33,205 nucleotides of DNA, taken from assembly GCA_021608145.1 (NCBI GenBank), contig JAKIHM010000025.1, forward strand, positions 1 through 33,205. Direction: 5' to 3'. The DNA comes from Thermovorax subterraneus (lineage in GTDB: Bacteria > Bacillota > Thermosediminibacteria > Thermosediminibacterales > Thermosediminibacteraceae). Both the position numbers and the translations under genes were made by a program. Below the pieces are notes generated by a model that had not been told where the DNA came from, did no database searches, and saw only the letters and a list, made by a program, of their open reading frames with translations. This document shows, piece by piece, positions 1 through 8,358 of the stretch; positions within the stretch are counted from its first letter, which is position 1; every line of letters starts with the position of its first letter.

Positions 1-64
1 TTTTTGATGTTGTATAAATTTATTATTATGAGAGTCCCATTTTTTCGCTTTTTTATGGGAGAAA

Positions 65-115
65 TTATTTTTTTATAAGCCTTATAATCGCTATTTCATC
101 TGTTTCTCTGATCAT
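65..115 (-). CDS. Possible 16-residue small ORF
   Basis: A 16-codon reading frame (MIRETDEIAIIRLIKK) starts with ATG nine bases after a good ribosome site, AAGGAG at 125-130. A consensus TATAAT -10 box lies just upstream at 141-146; no convincing -35 box was found. It stands alone downstream of the carboxylase operon. I do not recognise the peptide. It could be a leader peptide, an independent small protein, or the start of a gene whose remainder was lost. The rest of positions 1-276 is AT-rich and holds only short inverted repeats. Confidence 0.25.
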   Translation of the reverse strand: MIRETDEIAIIRLIKK

Positions 116-276
116 CGCAATTCACTCCTTAACTATGATAATTATAAGTGCTTCTTATGGGATTTGCTTAATTAGCAAACAAAAGCAATTATGGACAAAA
201 GTTTTAAAGCATAATTTATTAAAAAAAAAAGAAAGCCAATACCGTGGAACTCCTTAAGCACTTAGTTTTTCCGATT

Positions 277-1620
277 TTATATAAAGAGCCTCCTCTGAAT
301 AAAATTTGTATATACTTCGCCCCGCCGGAAAAAGGCGTTGTCCATTATTTTAAGGTGGAAAGAAATATTGGTGGATATACCTTCTATTTTCAACTCTTCT
401 AGAGCCCTTTTCATTCGCAAGATCGCTTCATCGCGCGAAGGCGCCCAAGCTATAATCTTAGCTATCATAGAGTCGTAAAAAGGCGGGACGACATAGCCGG
501 TATATATGGCCGTGTCAACCCTAATACCAAATCCACCCGGAGCATGGTAAAACTCGATCTTGCCCGGCGTTGGAGCAAAATTTCTCATAGGGTCTTCAGC
601 ATTTATGCGGCATTCAATAGCGTGGCCGTTTAAGTTTACATCTTCCTGTTTTATTTTTAATTTTTCCCCCGCTGCTATTAGTATCTGCTGTTTTACGAGG
701 TCTATCCCTGTAACCATCTCCGTTACTCCATGTTCTACCTGAATCCTGGTATTCATCTCTATGAAATAGTAATTTCCGTTTTTATCCAGAAGAAACTCAA
801 TGGTGCCGGCGCTGTAATAACCCATGAGTTTTGCAGCTTTTACGGCATCATTCCCGATTTTTTCCCTTAATTCAGGGAAAAGGGCCGGTGACGGCGCTTC
901 TTCTAGTACTTTCTGGTGCCGCCTTTGAATGGAACAGTCCCTCTCATAAAGGTGAATAACATTGCCGTGCATATCACCCAAAATCTGGATTTCAATGTGT
1001 CTCGGCTCTTCGATATATTTCTCCAGGTAAATCTGCGGGTTCCCAAAGGCTGCTTCCGCTTCCTGCCTGGCAAGGGCAACGGACTTCCTAAGCTCTTCCG
1101 GGTTTTGAGCAATCCGCATGCCCCTGCCTCCTCCTCCAGCGGTAGCCTTTATTATGACAGGATACCCTATCTCACTTGCCACTGACAGCGCATGGTCTTC
1201 ATCTTCTATGATTCCTCCAGAACCGGGCACCACCGGAATTCCGGCCTTTTCCATTTCCGCTTTAGCTGAAGCTTTGTCGCCCATAATCTGTATACAATGG
1301 GATGAAGGCCCTATAAAAGTAATCCCGCATGTCGCACACATTTCTGCAAAATATGCATTTTCAGCCAAAAAACCATATCCCGGATGTATTGCGTCTGCTT
1401 TTTTTGTCTTAGCAGCCGCTATTATATTCTGTATATTGAGGTAGCTTTGTGCAGCAGAAGGAGGCCCTATGCACACACTTTCATCGGCAAGTTTAACGTG
1501 AAGGCTGTCCTTGTCTGCCTCCGAATATACCGCCACCGTTTTGATGCCTAATTCTTTGCATGCCCGTATTATTCTTACTGCAATCTCTCCTCGGTTAGCA
1601 ATGAGTACCTTTTTGAACAT
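277..1620 (-). CDS. accC: Biotin carboxylase subunit (AccC/PycA type)
   Basis: ATP-dependent carboxylation of the biotin prosthetic group, the first half-reaction of acetyl-CoA or pyruvate carboxylase. About 447 residues, the normal length for a free-standing subunit. Visible landmarks are the N-terminal [14 protein letters not shown], the glycine-rich ATP loop GGGGRGM near residues 162-168, [12 protein letters not shown], and the catalytic strand [10 protein letters not shown] near 288-297. The usual proline after VEH is glycine here. The ATG at 1620 is chosen because GGGAG lies nine bases upstream; an in-frame GTG six bases earlier is too close to it. It follows the carboxyltransferase-biotin carrier gene with almost no gap, so the two should be co-transcribed and act as one complex. 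Whether the acceptor is pyruvate is inferred from the partner gene. Confidence 0.93.
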   Translation of the reverse strand: MFKKVLIANRGEIAVRIIRACKELGIKTVAVYSEADKDSLHVKLADESVCIGPPSAAQSYLNIQNIIAAAKTKKADAIHPGYGFLAENAYFAEMCATCGITFIGPSSHCIQIMGDKASAKAEMEKAGIPVVPGSGGIIEDEDHALSVASEIGYPVIIKATAGGGGRGMRIAQNPEELRKSVALARQEAEAAFGNPQIYLEKYIEEPRHIEIQILGDMHGNVIHLYERDCSIQRRHQKVLEEAPSPALFPELREKIGNDAVKAAKLMGYYSAGTIEFLLDKNGNYYFIEMNTRIQVEHGVTEMVTGIDLVKQQILIAAGEKLKIKQEDVNLNGHAIECRINAEDPMRNFAPTPGKIEFYHAPGGFGIRVDTAIYTGYVVPPFYDSMIAKIIAWAPSRDEAILRMKRALEELKIEGISTNISFHLKIMDNAFFRRGEVYTNFIQRRLFI

Positions 1621-1626
1621 CCACAC

Positions 1627-3453
1627 CTACTCCCTTTCTAGCCTGAAAAGTGTTTGACCATATTCCACCGGGTGGCCGTTTTCCACCAATATCTCCACTA
1701 CCCTCCCGGCTATATCAGAAGTTATCTCGTTCATTAACTTCATGGCTTCGATTATGCATAAAGTCTGCCCCGGCTTTACCTTGCTTCCAACTTCCACGAA
1801 AGGCGGTGCATCAGGGGCTGGTGCCCGGTAAAAGGTTCCCACCATAGGGGATTTTATTTCTACTATCTTGTCTGAGCTTTCGAGCTGCTCTGTTTTCTTT
1901 GGCTTTTCCCCGGTAACTTCTTCTTTTACACCCTGGCTATGGCTAAAGCCACCTCTTTTAATATTAAGTTTGACCCCATCGCTCTCTATGCTGAGCTCCG
2001 TTATGCCCGTCTGTTCCAAAGTCTTTATTAATTCAGTGATTTTTTTCAAGTCCATACCTTCTTCTTCAACCTCCCTTTCTTTTTCTACAACCTTCTGACG
2101 CCCTCCTCCAGGCACGAGCTTCCCTTCCTTTCGCTTTTCCATAAACTTTTTAGCTACCTGAGGAAAGAGGGCGTACGAGATCACATCCTCATCGCTCAAG
2201 GCCAGGCCCTCAATCTCAATCCTTGCCTTTTCCATGGCAGGCTCCAAATAATCGGCAGGCCTGCCGGTTATAGGTCTTTCATCCCCTATTACCTTTTTCC
2301 TAATCTTTTCATCAATTTCGGCCGGAGGCCTACCATAAAAACCTTTTACGTAATTTTTCACTTCTTCTGGAATTATTTTATATCTTTCACCCATCAATAC
2401 ATTTAATACAGCCTGAATTCCCACTATCTGGCTTGTAGGAGTGACAAGCGGCGGATATCCCAGTTCGGCCCTGACCTTAGGTATCTCCTCCAGCACCTCT
2501 TTTAGGCGGTGTTCGGCCTTCTGTTCCTTAAGCTGGCTTACCAGGTTTGAAATCATCCCTCCGGGAACCTGATGTTCGAAAACCCCCATGTCGGTAAGGC
2601 GAGTCACCCCGCGTTCAAATCCAAGCTTACGGCGAAGTTCATCAAAATATTCAGCTATCTCGAACAACAGATGTATGTCAAGCCCCGTATCCCATTGGGT
2701 CCCCGAAAGCGACCTCACTAAAGTCTCCACTGGCGGCAGCGAAGCACCAAAGGCAAGAGGAGTAGTTGCAGTATCCACCACGTCGACGCCCGCCCTCACA
2801 GCTTCAAGGTAAGCGCCCAAGGCAAGCCCTCCGATGTAGTGGCTATGCAGCTGCACAGGCACCCTTAGCCTTTCCTTGAAAAGCTTGATGAGGTCATAAG
2901 CCACAAATGGCGAAAGAAGGCCAGCCATGTCTTTTATGCATATCGAATCAACACCCATTTTCTCTAGTTCTAAAGCCACCTCCAAATAATGGTCGATGGT
3001 ATGCACAGGGCTTATGGTGTACACAACCGTCCCTTGGACGTGGGCTCCTTCTCTTTTTGCGATTTTTATCGGAAATTCCATGTTTCTCAAGTCGTTTAGT
3101 GCATCGAAGATTCGTATTATATCTATTCCGTTTTCTACAGCCTTTCCGATGAATGCTTCCACCACATCGTCCGGATAGTGCCTGTACCCCACCAGTGACT
3201 GGCCCCTTAAGAGCATCTGGAGGGGAGTCTTTTTGACGTATTTTTTGATCGTCCTCAGGCGCTCCCATGGGTCTTCATCGAGATACCGAAGGCATACATC
3301 GAAAGTTGCACCTCCCCATACTTCCAAGGAGTGGTATCCTACGCTGTCTATTTTTTCTAGTATGGGAAGCATGTCGCTTAAAGTCATCCTCGTCGCCCAC
3401 AAACTCTGATGCCCGTCTCTCAAGGTCACATCGGTAATTTTGACCTTGCTCAC
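1627..3453 (-). CDS. Carboxyltransferase (PycB/OadA-like) fused to AccB-like biotin carrier
   Basis: A 608-residue protein. Residues 1 to about 460 form a PycB/oxaloacetate decarboxylase alpha-type TIM barrel: [14 protein letters not shown] near 10-23, the lysine motif ICIKDMAG (Lys174) and metal ligands in LHSHY (His203, His205). From about Met467 it reads like a complete AccB ([18 protein letters not shown]), ending with the biotinylation motif EAMKLMNEI, Lys about 572. The usual HYTSG and GTSQPP motifs are HYIGG and GASLPP here, so the catalytic Thr position is Ala237. The GTG start has GGGGGG eight bases upstream. With accC immediately downstream and no membrane subunits OadB/OadG nearby, an ATP-driven two-subunit pyruvate carboxylase is more likely than a sodium-pumping decarboxylase, but the substrate is uncertain. 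Confidence 0.85.
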   Translation of the reverse strand: MSKVKITDVTLRDGHQSLWATRMTLSDMLPILEKIDSVGYHSLEVWGGATFDVCLRYLDEDPWERLRTIKKYVKKTPLQMLLRGQSLVGYRHYPDDVVEAFIGKAVENGIDIIRIFDALNDLRNMEFPIKIAKREGAHVQGTVVYTISPVHTIDHYLEVALELEKMGVDSICIKDMAGLLSPFVAYDLIKLFKERLRVPVQLHSHYIGGLALGAYLEAVRAGVDVVDTATTPLAFGASLPPVETLVRSLSGTQWDTGLDIHLLFEIAEYFDELRRKLGFERGVTRLTDMGVFEHQVPGGMISNLVSQLKEQKAEHRLKEVLEEIPKVRAELGYPPLVTPTSQIVGIQAVLNVLMGERYKIIPEEVKNYVKGFYGRPPAEIDEKIRKKVIGDERPITGRPADYLEPAMEKARIEIEGLALSDEDVISYALFPQVAKKFMEKRKEGKLVPGGGRQKVVEKEREVEEEGMDLKKITELIKTLEQTGITELSIESDGVKLNIKRGGFSHSQGVKEEVTGEKPKKTEQLESSDKIVEIKSPMVGTFYRAPAPDAPPFVEVGSKVKPGQTLCIIEAMKLMNEITSDIAGRVVEILVENGHPVEYGQTLFRLERE

Positions 3454-3494
3454 GGCTCTATCCCCCCCTGATCGATTCTGAATTTTCGTGAATA

Positions 3495-3544
3495 ATGTAT
3501 AAAATTATTTTTGTAATTATACATGAATACCGAATTATTGTCAA
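3495..3544 (-). promoter_or_regulatory. Consensus promoter of the carboxylase operon, with inverted repeat
   Basis: TTGACA (3539-3544), a 17-bp spacer and TATAAT (3516-3521) form a textbook sigma-A promoter reading into the carboxyltransferase gene. An 8-bp inverted repeat, ATGTATAA (3495-3502) with TTATACAT (3517-3524), overlaps the -10 box and the start site, so it could be a repressor operator. The repeat is AT-rich and no regulator is identified. Confidence 0.85.
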
Positions 3545-3577
3545 TTATATTAAAAAATTCATTCGGAAAAATAAAAA

Positions 3578-3597
3578 CCCTTCGAACCAGCGAAGGG
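3578..3597 (-). terminator. Rho-independent terminator after bofA
   Basis: CCCTTCG and CGAAGGG form a 7-bp stem with a six-base loop. On the minus strand it is followed by TTTTTATTTTT. It closes the yaaL-bofA transcript just upstream of the carboxylase promoter. Confidence 0.85.
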
Positions 3598-3620
3598 CAG
3601 CCTGAACCTCTTTGTAGCCT

Positions 3621-3890
3621 TTATAGGATATTTTTCAGCGCAATTAAAAGCAGCACCCCGGGAATTCCTAAAAAACCAACAATTAAGGCGTTGATTGGAT
3701 TTAGCGCAATGTGAAGCCCGACGTAACTTCCTATAAAGTTCAGGAGGACTAGTACAAGGCCACCTACTACTGCATTGTAAACCAACTTTAATACCAGCCT
3801 TATTGGCCCTAAAAGCATCCTGCCTATGGCGTAGAGCATCAAAAGCCCAAACGCATAGGCCAGAATCGCCCATAAGTCAATTTGATTCAC
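3621..3890 (-). CDS. bofA: Pro-sigma-K processing inhibitor BofA family protein
   Basis: About 89 residues, almost entirely hydrophobic, with two or three membrane segments and the BofA-like end LNPINALIVGFLGIPGVLLL. In Bacillus, BofA sits in the outer forespore membrane and holds back the SpoIVFB protease that activates sigma-K. The position after the yaaL homologue matches the classic recR-yaaL-bofA order and supports the call. Two GTG starts are possible: the first (3899) lies only two bases from AGGAG, while the one used here has AGGTGG five bases upstream. It is the best evidence in the window for an endospore-forming lineage. Confidence 0.85.
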   Translation of the reverse strand: MNQIDLWAILAYAFGLLMLYAIGRMLLGPIRLVLKLVYNAVVGGLVLVLLNFIGSYVGLHIALNPINALIVGFLGIPGVLLLIALKNIL

Positions 3891-3926
3891 GGCCTCCACC
3901 TCTCCTGGCTTTTTTGTACATACTTA

Positions 3927-4199
3927 TTACTGCTTCCCCGAGGTTATGCCCTGTTCCCGTGCTTTTTTTAAAAGGTAAATGAATTTTCTCCTTGCCGCCT
4001 CCATTGTATAAATAGCATGGTCCACCAGGTCCGGGTCCGTCACGCACTGGAAATATTTTTCCGCTGTCAAAAGCTCCTCATGGGCCTTTTTAACTTCGTC
4101 GCTCAGAGAAAACTCCTGGGGCTTTACGGTGTCATCTTGTTCTTCTAGCAGAAAAGATGAGAGTTCTGAAAAAAACCTAGTAATATCCTCCCTCTTCAA
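3927..4199 (-). CDS. YaaL-like DUF2508 family protein
   Basis: A small, charged, helical protein whose second half matches the DUF2508/YaaL pattern: EVKKAHEELLTAEKYFQCVT, then DPDLVDHAIYTMEAARRKFI, then YLLKKA. Its function is not established in the family. The frame is open up to 4310, but that extension overlaps the divergent exporter region and has no ribosome site. I place the start at a TTG with AGAGG seven bases upstream (about 90 residues, the usual family size); an ATG at 4229 without a clear ribosome site is the alternative. It lies directly upstream of bofA. Confidence 0.75.
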   Translation of the reverse strand: MKREDITRFFSELSSFLLEEQDDTVKPQEFSLSDEVKKAHEELLTAEKYFQCVTDPDLVDHAIYTMEAARRKFIYLLKKAREQGITSGKQ

Positions 4200-4391
4200 A
4201 GCAACCACCTCTTTTGAAATTTTAACCATTTTTACAGGTTTTATTCCGGTGGTTGACAAGAAAGAGGGATTGTCCCCAGGCTCACCGATGATATGATAAT
4301 AACAGGACAAATAAAATCATTAAAAAAAGGAAACCGGGAAAATCTGGCGAATATTATAACCTTGATTATTTATTTTCAGGAGGTCACCACG

Positions 4392-4979
4392 ATGCCGAAT
4401 TTAATCGCTTTTTTGTCCTATGCCCTTATCAACACCTTTACTCCAGGGCCGAACAATATTCTATCGATGACTTTCGCGACAAATATGGGGTTCAAAAAAA
4501 CCTTCAAGTTCATTTTGGGAGTAGCCGCCGGATTCACGGTGGTGATGATACTTTGCAACTACTTTAACCTCTTCCTTTTTTCCGCCGTACCTCTTACGGG
4601 GGAAATTATGAAAATTTTCGGTGCAATATACATAATTTATCTTGCGGTGAAGATATTAAGAAGCAATCCGGATGAAAATAATTCACTTATGGAAAAAAGC
4701 AGTTCCTTTGGCACGGGTCTCCTGCTACAGTTTTTCAACCCCAAAGTTATCCTCTACGGTATAACCGTGACCTCGAGCTTCATAACGCCTTACTATAAAT
4801 CGAATCTTTCGATCATAATGTTTTCCCTTTTTCTTGCGTTTCTGAGCTTTGTTTCGACATGCTCCTGGGCGTTATTCGGCACCATGTTTCAGCGAATACT
4901 CAAAAAGCACTATGCCGCATTTAATACGGTAATGGCAATTCTCTTGCTCTACACCGCTTTCTCGATTCTAAAATCTTAA
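4392..4979 (+). CDS. LysE/RhtB family amino-acid exporter
   Basis: A 195-residue membrane protein with the family's N-terminal signature FTPGPNN near residue 17 and about six hydrophobic segments. LysE/RhtB proteins export amino acids such as lysine, threonine, homoserine or cysteine derivatives by proton exchange; the substrate cannot be told from sequence. The ATG is supported by AGGAGGT seven bases upstream; the frame is open 33 codons further but that stretch has no ribosome site. It is the only plus-strand gene in this part of the window and separates recR from yaaL-bofA, which are normally adjacent, so it was probably inserted here. Confidence 0.88.
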   Translation: MPNLIAFLSYALINTFTPGPNNILSMTFATNMGFKKTFKFILGVAAGFTVVMILCNYFNLFLFSAVPLTGEIMKIFGAIYIIYLAVKILRSNPDENNSLMEKSSSFGTGLLLQFFNPKVILYGITVTSSFITPYYKSNLSIIMFSLFLAFLSFVSTCSWALFGTMFQRILKKHYAAFNTVMAILLLYTAFSILKS

Positions 4980-5026
4980 CATTTCTTTTTATAATGTTTG
5001 CAAAACTTGCCCTATCATCTTTTCCT

Positions 5027-5623
5027 CTATATTTCCCTTCTACCTTCCAGCGCTTTCGCAAGGGTTATCTCGTCCGCATAGTCAAGGTCCCCACCCACCG
5101 GTAGGCCGTGGGCTATGCGCGTAACTTTGAGCCCCAGGGGTTTTAAAAGCCTTGCGATATAAAGCGCCGTTGCCTCGCCTTCCACGTCGGGGTTGGTGGC
5201 AATTATTACTTCCTTTACGCCGGAGGAAACCCTAGCAAGAAGCTCCTTTATCCTTATATCATCGGGACCTATACCCTCAAGGGGCGATATGACGCCGTGC
5301 AACACGTGATACAGCCCTTTGTAGTCCCTCGTCTTTTCCACCGCCACCACGTCCTTGGGCTCTTCAACAACCATTATTGTAGTCTTATCCCTGTGCTGGG
5401 CGCTGCATATACTGCAGGGGTCTACGTCGGTAAAATTCCCGCACACGGAACAGTACACTATGGATTCTTTTGCATCGGTTATAGCCTGGACGAGGTTTGC
5501 CACCCTTTCTTTCGACATCTTCAGGATGTAAAAAGTAAGCCTCTGGGCCGTCTTCGGCCCTATGCCTGGCAGTCGCGAGAGTTCATCTATAAGCCGGGCT
5601 ATGGGCTGTGCGTAATACGCCAT
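5027..5623 (-). CDS. recR: Recombination mediator protein RecR
   Basis: RecR works with RecF/RecO to load RecA on gapped DNA. The 198-residue sequence has the N-terminal helix-hairpin-helix ([13 protein letters not shown]), the four-cysteine zinc finger CSVC...CSIC, and a Toprim domain with MVVEEPKD and [16 protein letters not shown]. The second of two in-frame ATGs is used because GGAAGG lies six bases before it. It follows ybaB by 12 bases and belongs to the dnaX-ybaB-recR operon. Confidence 0.96.
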   Translation of the reverse strand: MAYYAQPIARLIDELSRLPGIGPKTAQRLTFYILKMSKERVANLVQAITDAKESIVYCSVCGNFTDVDPCSICSAQHRDKTTIMVVEEPKDVVAVEKTRDYKGLYHVLHGVISPLEGIGPDDIRIKELLARVSSGVKEVIIATNPDVEGEATALYIARLLKPLGLKVTRIAHGLPVGGDLDYADEITLAKALEGRREI

Positions 5624-5635
5624 ATCCATCCTTCC

Positions 5636-5965
5636 CTAAAAGAGCCCCGGTATATTGAGGCCTCCGGTGAGTTTTGCCATTTCGCTCGTCACCATTTCTT
5701 CGGCCTTTTGCAGGGCTTCGTTGACAGCAGCAAGGATCAAATCTTCCAACATCTCCACATCCTCCGGGTCCACGACCTCCGGCTGAATCTTTACTTCCAC
5801 AAGTTCTTTTTTGCCGTTAGCCACGACCTTTATCGCGCCACCGCCTGCTGTCGCTTCCACGGTCCTTTCTTTTAGTTCCTCCTGGAGCTTTGCCATCTCT
5901 TCTTGCATCTTTTGGACTTGCTTCATCAACTTATTTATATTCCCCATACCGCCGAAATTTTTCAT
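5636..5965 (-). CDS. YbaB/EbfC family nucleoid-associated protein
   Basis: A 109-residue member of the YbaB/EbfC family, dimeric DNA-binding proteins encoded between dnaX and recR in most bacteria. The N-terminal part is a long Gln/Glu/Lys-rich helix ([17 protein letters not shown]), followed by strands with a Gly-rich turn ([18 protein letters not shown]) and a C-terminal helix. GGAGGT lies eight bases before the ATG. Its size and place between dnaX and recR are standard. Confidence 0.95.
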   Translation of the reverse strand: MKNFGGMGNINKLMKQVQKMQEEMAKLQEELKERTVEATAGGGAIKVVANGKKELVEVKIQPEVVDPEDVEMLEDLILAAVNEALQKAEEMVTSEMAKLTGGLNIPGLF

Positions 5966-5986
5966 AAGCGCATACCTCCATTCTTT

Positions 5987-7789
5987 TTATTCGTCTTCTA
6001 TTTCCACCAGGTCCTCGCCGAAAAGCTCGACGGCGCTCCTGATGAATTCTTCATCGGAGACATCTTCATCCTTCGACGCGGCTACCTCTTCATTTTTTTT
6101 TAGTCCTTTGATTATAACTTCCAATCCCGTAATGCTTTTAATCCCTTCTTCTATCAATTTTTTCTGCATCTCGATAAGGGTCTTATGCCCGTCGTAGCCT
6201 CCAAAAGAAAGCACAAGCATTCCATTTTTCATATCGATAGGTTCAACCCTGCATTCCCTCATGACGTTTACCAAGGCCATCTTCCCCGACTTTTCTAATT
6301 CTTCCAACACATCCTGCCACTTTGCCTTTAATTTCTCTAAAGCCCCGTCATCTCCTTGTCCCTTCCTCTCCGGGCTTTCCGCGGCTTTCTCCTCCGGCGC
6401 ATTTTGCAATTCATTCGGGCTGTTTTTGGAAAATTCTCCTTTCGCGCTTATCTTGACCGCTTTAATATTTTTCCCCGCCGTACCTTCTTCGGCTTTTCTC
6501 AATTTTTCCTTTTCGTACGCAGCTTTCCCTTCTATTATGCCTTCTCCCTCAACCTCACCGTTCAACGTTTCAGATGTTTTATTTTCTTTTTCCTGTTCAA
6601 AACGTGCCGAGTTTTCTATAAGCTCTTTTAACCTTCTTTCCAGCTCTTCAATCCTTTCTTCCAAAGCCGTAAGTCTCGCAGTTTCTCCAACATTTCCCGC
6701 CCAAAGCTCCGGCATGGCAAGTTTTACCATGGCTGTTTCCAACACAATCCTCGGCTGGGTGGCCCACCGCACATCGCCAGCAGCTTTTTTTAACAGGTCC
6801 AATGAATTTAGAATTTCTTCTGTAGAATAAACCTTTGTCAAGGCCTTAAGGCTGTTATAATCTTCATCGGTCAAGTCGACGAGTTCCCGGCTTGCACCTA
6901 TCTCCACCATCAGCATATTCCTGTAAAGGGACATCAGATCGTCCACAAAGCGCACGAGGTCTTTGCCGCTTTCTACTACTTCTTCAATTACATCTAAAAT
7001 TCTGCCAGGATTCCTTTCCTTTGCAGCTTTCGCTATATCTATCAAAAGGTCATCGCCCACCGCGCCAAAAAGAGAAAGCGCATCTTCAAATGTAAGCCTG
7101 TTTCCGCCATAAGAAAGAGCTTTGTCGAGCAGGCTCAGGGCATCCCGCATGGACCCTTGTGAATTTCTCGCAATAAAGGCAAGAGCTCTTTCATCGGCCT
7201 CAATGCCGTTCTCTTGTGCGATCCTCTTCAGGTGAGGAAGCATTTCCCGAGCCTGAACCTTCTTAAAATCAAATCTCATGCACCGCGATAAAATCGTAGC
7301 GGGAAGCTTGTTTGGCTCTGTGGTTGCCAGGATGAAAACCACGTGGCGAGGCGGTTCTTCAAGGGTCTTCAAAAGAGCATTGAAAGCCTCAGTGGTGAGC
7401 ATGTGCACCTCATCGATTATGTAAACCCTGTAGCGTCCTTCCGACGGCGGAAAATTCACCCGCTCTCTCAGGGCCCTGATGTCATCTATTCCCCTGTTAG
7501 ACGCGGCGTCCATTTCGATGACATCCATCATGGCCCCTTCATTTATGGCGGTGCAATTCCTGCATCGATTGCAAGGTGTGTCTGTAGGGCCTTGCTCGCA
7601 ATTCAAAGCTTTCGCCAAAACCCTGGCTGTGCTCGTTTTCCCCGTGCCTCTCATACCGCAAAAAAGATAGGCATGTCCTATTTTCCCTGATTTCACCTGG
7701 TTTTTTAAAGTTCTTACAATAGCTTCCTGGCCCACGATTTCATCGAAATCTTTTGGCCTGTACTTCCTGTAAAGGGCTATGTAAGCCAT
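5987..7789 (-). CDS. dnaX: DNA polymerase III subunit gamma/tau
   Basis: Clamp-loader ATPase, 600 residues from the ATG at MAYIALYRKYRP. It shows Walker A GMRGTGKTSTA, the four-cysteine zinc module (C-x8-C-x2-C-x2-C), the Walker B-like DEVHML, sensor/Arg-finger SRC and a clamp-loader collar. A low-complexity Glu/Lys-rich linker separates these from a C-terminal tau-type domain. The ATG is preceded by GGGGGAT five bases upstream; 13 extra upstream codons are unlikely to be translated. No convincing slippery sequence for a short gamma form was seen. It lies just after the SRP RNA terminator with no clear promoter of its own. Confidence 0.97.
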   Translation of the reverse strand: MAYIALYRKYRPKDFDEIVGQEAIVRTLKNQVKSGKIGHAYLFCGMRGTGKTSTARVLAKALNCEQGPTDTPCNRCRNCTAINEGAMMDVIEMDAASNRGIDDIRALRERVNFPPSEGRYRVYIIDEVHMLTTEAFNALLKTLEEPPRHVVFILATTEPNKLPATILSRCMRFDFKKVQAREMLPHLKRIAQENGIEADERALAFIARNSQGSMRDALSLLDKALSYGGNRLTFEDALSLFGAVGDDLLIDIAKAAKERNPGRILDVIEEVVESGKDLVRFVDDLMSLYRNMLMVEIGASRELVDLTDEDYNSLKALTKVYSTEEILNSLDLLKKAAGDVRWATQPRIVLETAMVKLAMPELWAGNVGETARLTALEERIEELERRLKELIENSARFEQEKENKTSETLNGEVEGEGIIEGKAAYEKEKLRKAEEGTAGKNIKAVKISAKGEFSKNSPNELQNAPEEKAAESPERKGQGDDGALEKLKAKWQDVLEELEKSGKMALVNVMRECRVEPIDMKNGMLVLSFGGYDGHKTLIEMQKKLIEEGIKSITGLEVIIKGLKKNEEVAASKDEDVSDEEFIRSAVELFGEDLVEIEDE

Positions 7790-7826
7790 GGGAGATCCCC
7801 CGCGACAACAATTTTCTTGATACTTC

Positions 7827-7854
7827 AAAAGCCGCCGAAACTATCCGGCGGCTT
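7827..7854 (-). terminator. Terminator of the SRP RNA gene
   Basis: AAGCCGCCG and CGGCGGCTT form a 9-bp GC-rich stem with a short loop, followed by TTTT on the minus strand. It sits right after the 3' end of the SRP RNA and 38 bp before the dnaX start. Confidence 0.85.
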
Positions 7855-7860
7855 GAAATT

Positions 7861-8133
7861 TTGGCCGTGCACCCTCCGTCGATTTTTCCCTCCGGGCGAT
7901 ACCGAGACAGTTAGCTCCGACTAGGCAACCCCGCGGCACATGGAAGGGCTTCCTTACCGTTGCTTCCTTCCGGACCTGGCGGGGTTCGGAAGTTTCCATT
8001 GCGCGGGACCCGGTCGTCCTCGCCACTTATCCCAGCCGGACCCCACAGGGAAGAAACCTCGGGAGGGAATTCGACCCCACTACAGCGGATTGTGGGTGCA
8101 GGGCACCGCTACCTCCCCGTCTAGCACGGCCAA
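7861..8133 (-). ncRNA. ffs: Signal recognition particle RNA, large bacterial type
   Basis: About 270 nt. The universal SRP apical motif, CAGGTCCGGAAGGAAGCA on the minus strand, is at about 7955-7985. The 5' end carries the Alu-domain signature GGGGAGGTAGCGGTGCCCTG, as in the Bacillus small cytoplasmic RNA. The two ends pair perfectly: GGCCGTGC at 8124-8131 with GCACGGCC at 7863-7870. The length and Alu half mark it as the Firmicute form rather than the short 4.5S form. Exact ends are estimated from the closing helix. Its place just upstream of dnaX is common in Firmicutes. Confidence 0.96.
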
Positions 8134-8162
8134 ATTCTCATGCAGGTATTTCTGCAAAGTCT

Positions 8163-8191
8163 ATTATACTACCTTTATCGAAAAATAGCAA
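8163..8191 (-). promoter_or_regulatory. Promoter of the SRP RNA
   Basis: TTGCTA (8186-8191), 17 bp, TATAAT (8163-8168). Transcription would start about 20 nt before the mature 5' end. That leader contains TGCAG...CTGCA, a small hairpin that may be trimmed in maturation. Confidence 0.8.
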
Positions 8192-8225
8192 GGCAAAGCC
8201 TTTTTATATGTGATTATCTTGTGCA

Positions 8226-8330
8226 GTGAGCATAAACGGCCACCGCCAAGCCGGGACCTTCTTTAGCAGCCGAGCCATGAGGCGGGGGCCTGTCGGGACT
8301 GGAATCGGAAGTGCAACAAATCAAGTAACA
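8226..8330 (+). other. GC-rich structured island, possibly a TnpB/omega-RNA end relic
   Basis: A GC-rich block surrounded by AT-rich DNA. GGCCACCGCC (8238-8247) pairs with GGCGGGGGCC (8281-8290), ten base pairs with one mismatch, around a 33-nt internal region; further G-rich repeats (CCGGGACC, TCGGGACT) follow. The plus-strand reading frame (SINGHRQAG... then GPVGTGIGS) resembles the degenerate 3' coding/omega-RNA end of IS200/IS605-type tnpB genes, but this rests on impression only. It may also be an unassigned structured RNA on either strand. No transposase body is present. Confidence 0.35.
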
Positions 8331-8358
8331 AAAGGTAAATTAAGCTATTTTTTATGTG

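Noticed and set aside
1-64. Inverted repeat CCCAT...ATGGG with T-rich surroundings at the left edge
   Set aside because: Short stem, loop of about a dozen bases and no clean T-tract in a useful orientation; not enough to call a terminator.
215-276. Possible terminator of the carboxylase operon using the T10 run at about 221-230
   Set aside because: The T-run on the minus strand is good but no stable stem precedes it by eye.
1627-3453. Sodium-pumping oxaloacetate decarboxylase
   Set aside because: No OadB or OadG membrane subunit is present, and the partner is an ATP-dependent biotin carboxylase.
4230-4310. Upstream extension of the YaaL-like frame (MSCYYHIIGEP...)
   Set aside because: No ribosome site, unlike the family in length, and it overlaps the region leading into the divergent exporter gene.
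4978-4998. AT-rich hairpin AACATT...AATGTT after the LysE gene
   Set aside because: Six AT-only pairs are too weak for a terminator call between the convergent genes.
6500-6640. Programmed frameshift in dnaX that would give a gamma subunit
   Set aside because: The A-rich codons in the linker do not form a canonical A-AAA-AAG heptamer with a following stem.
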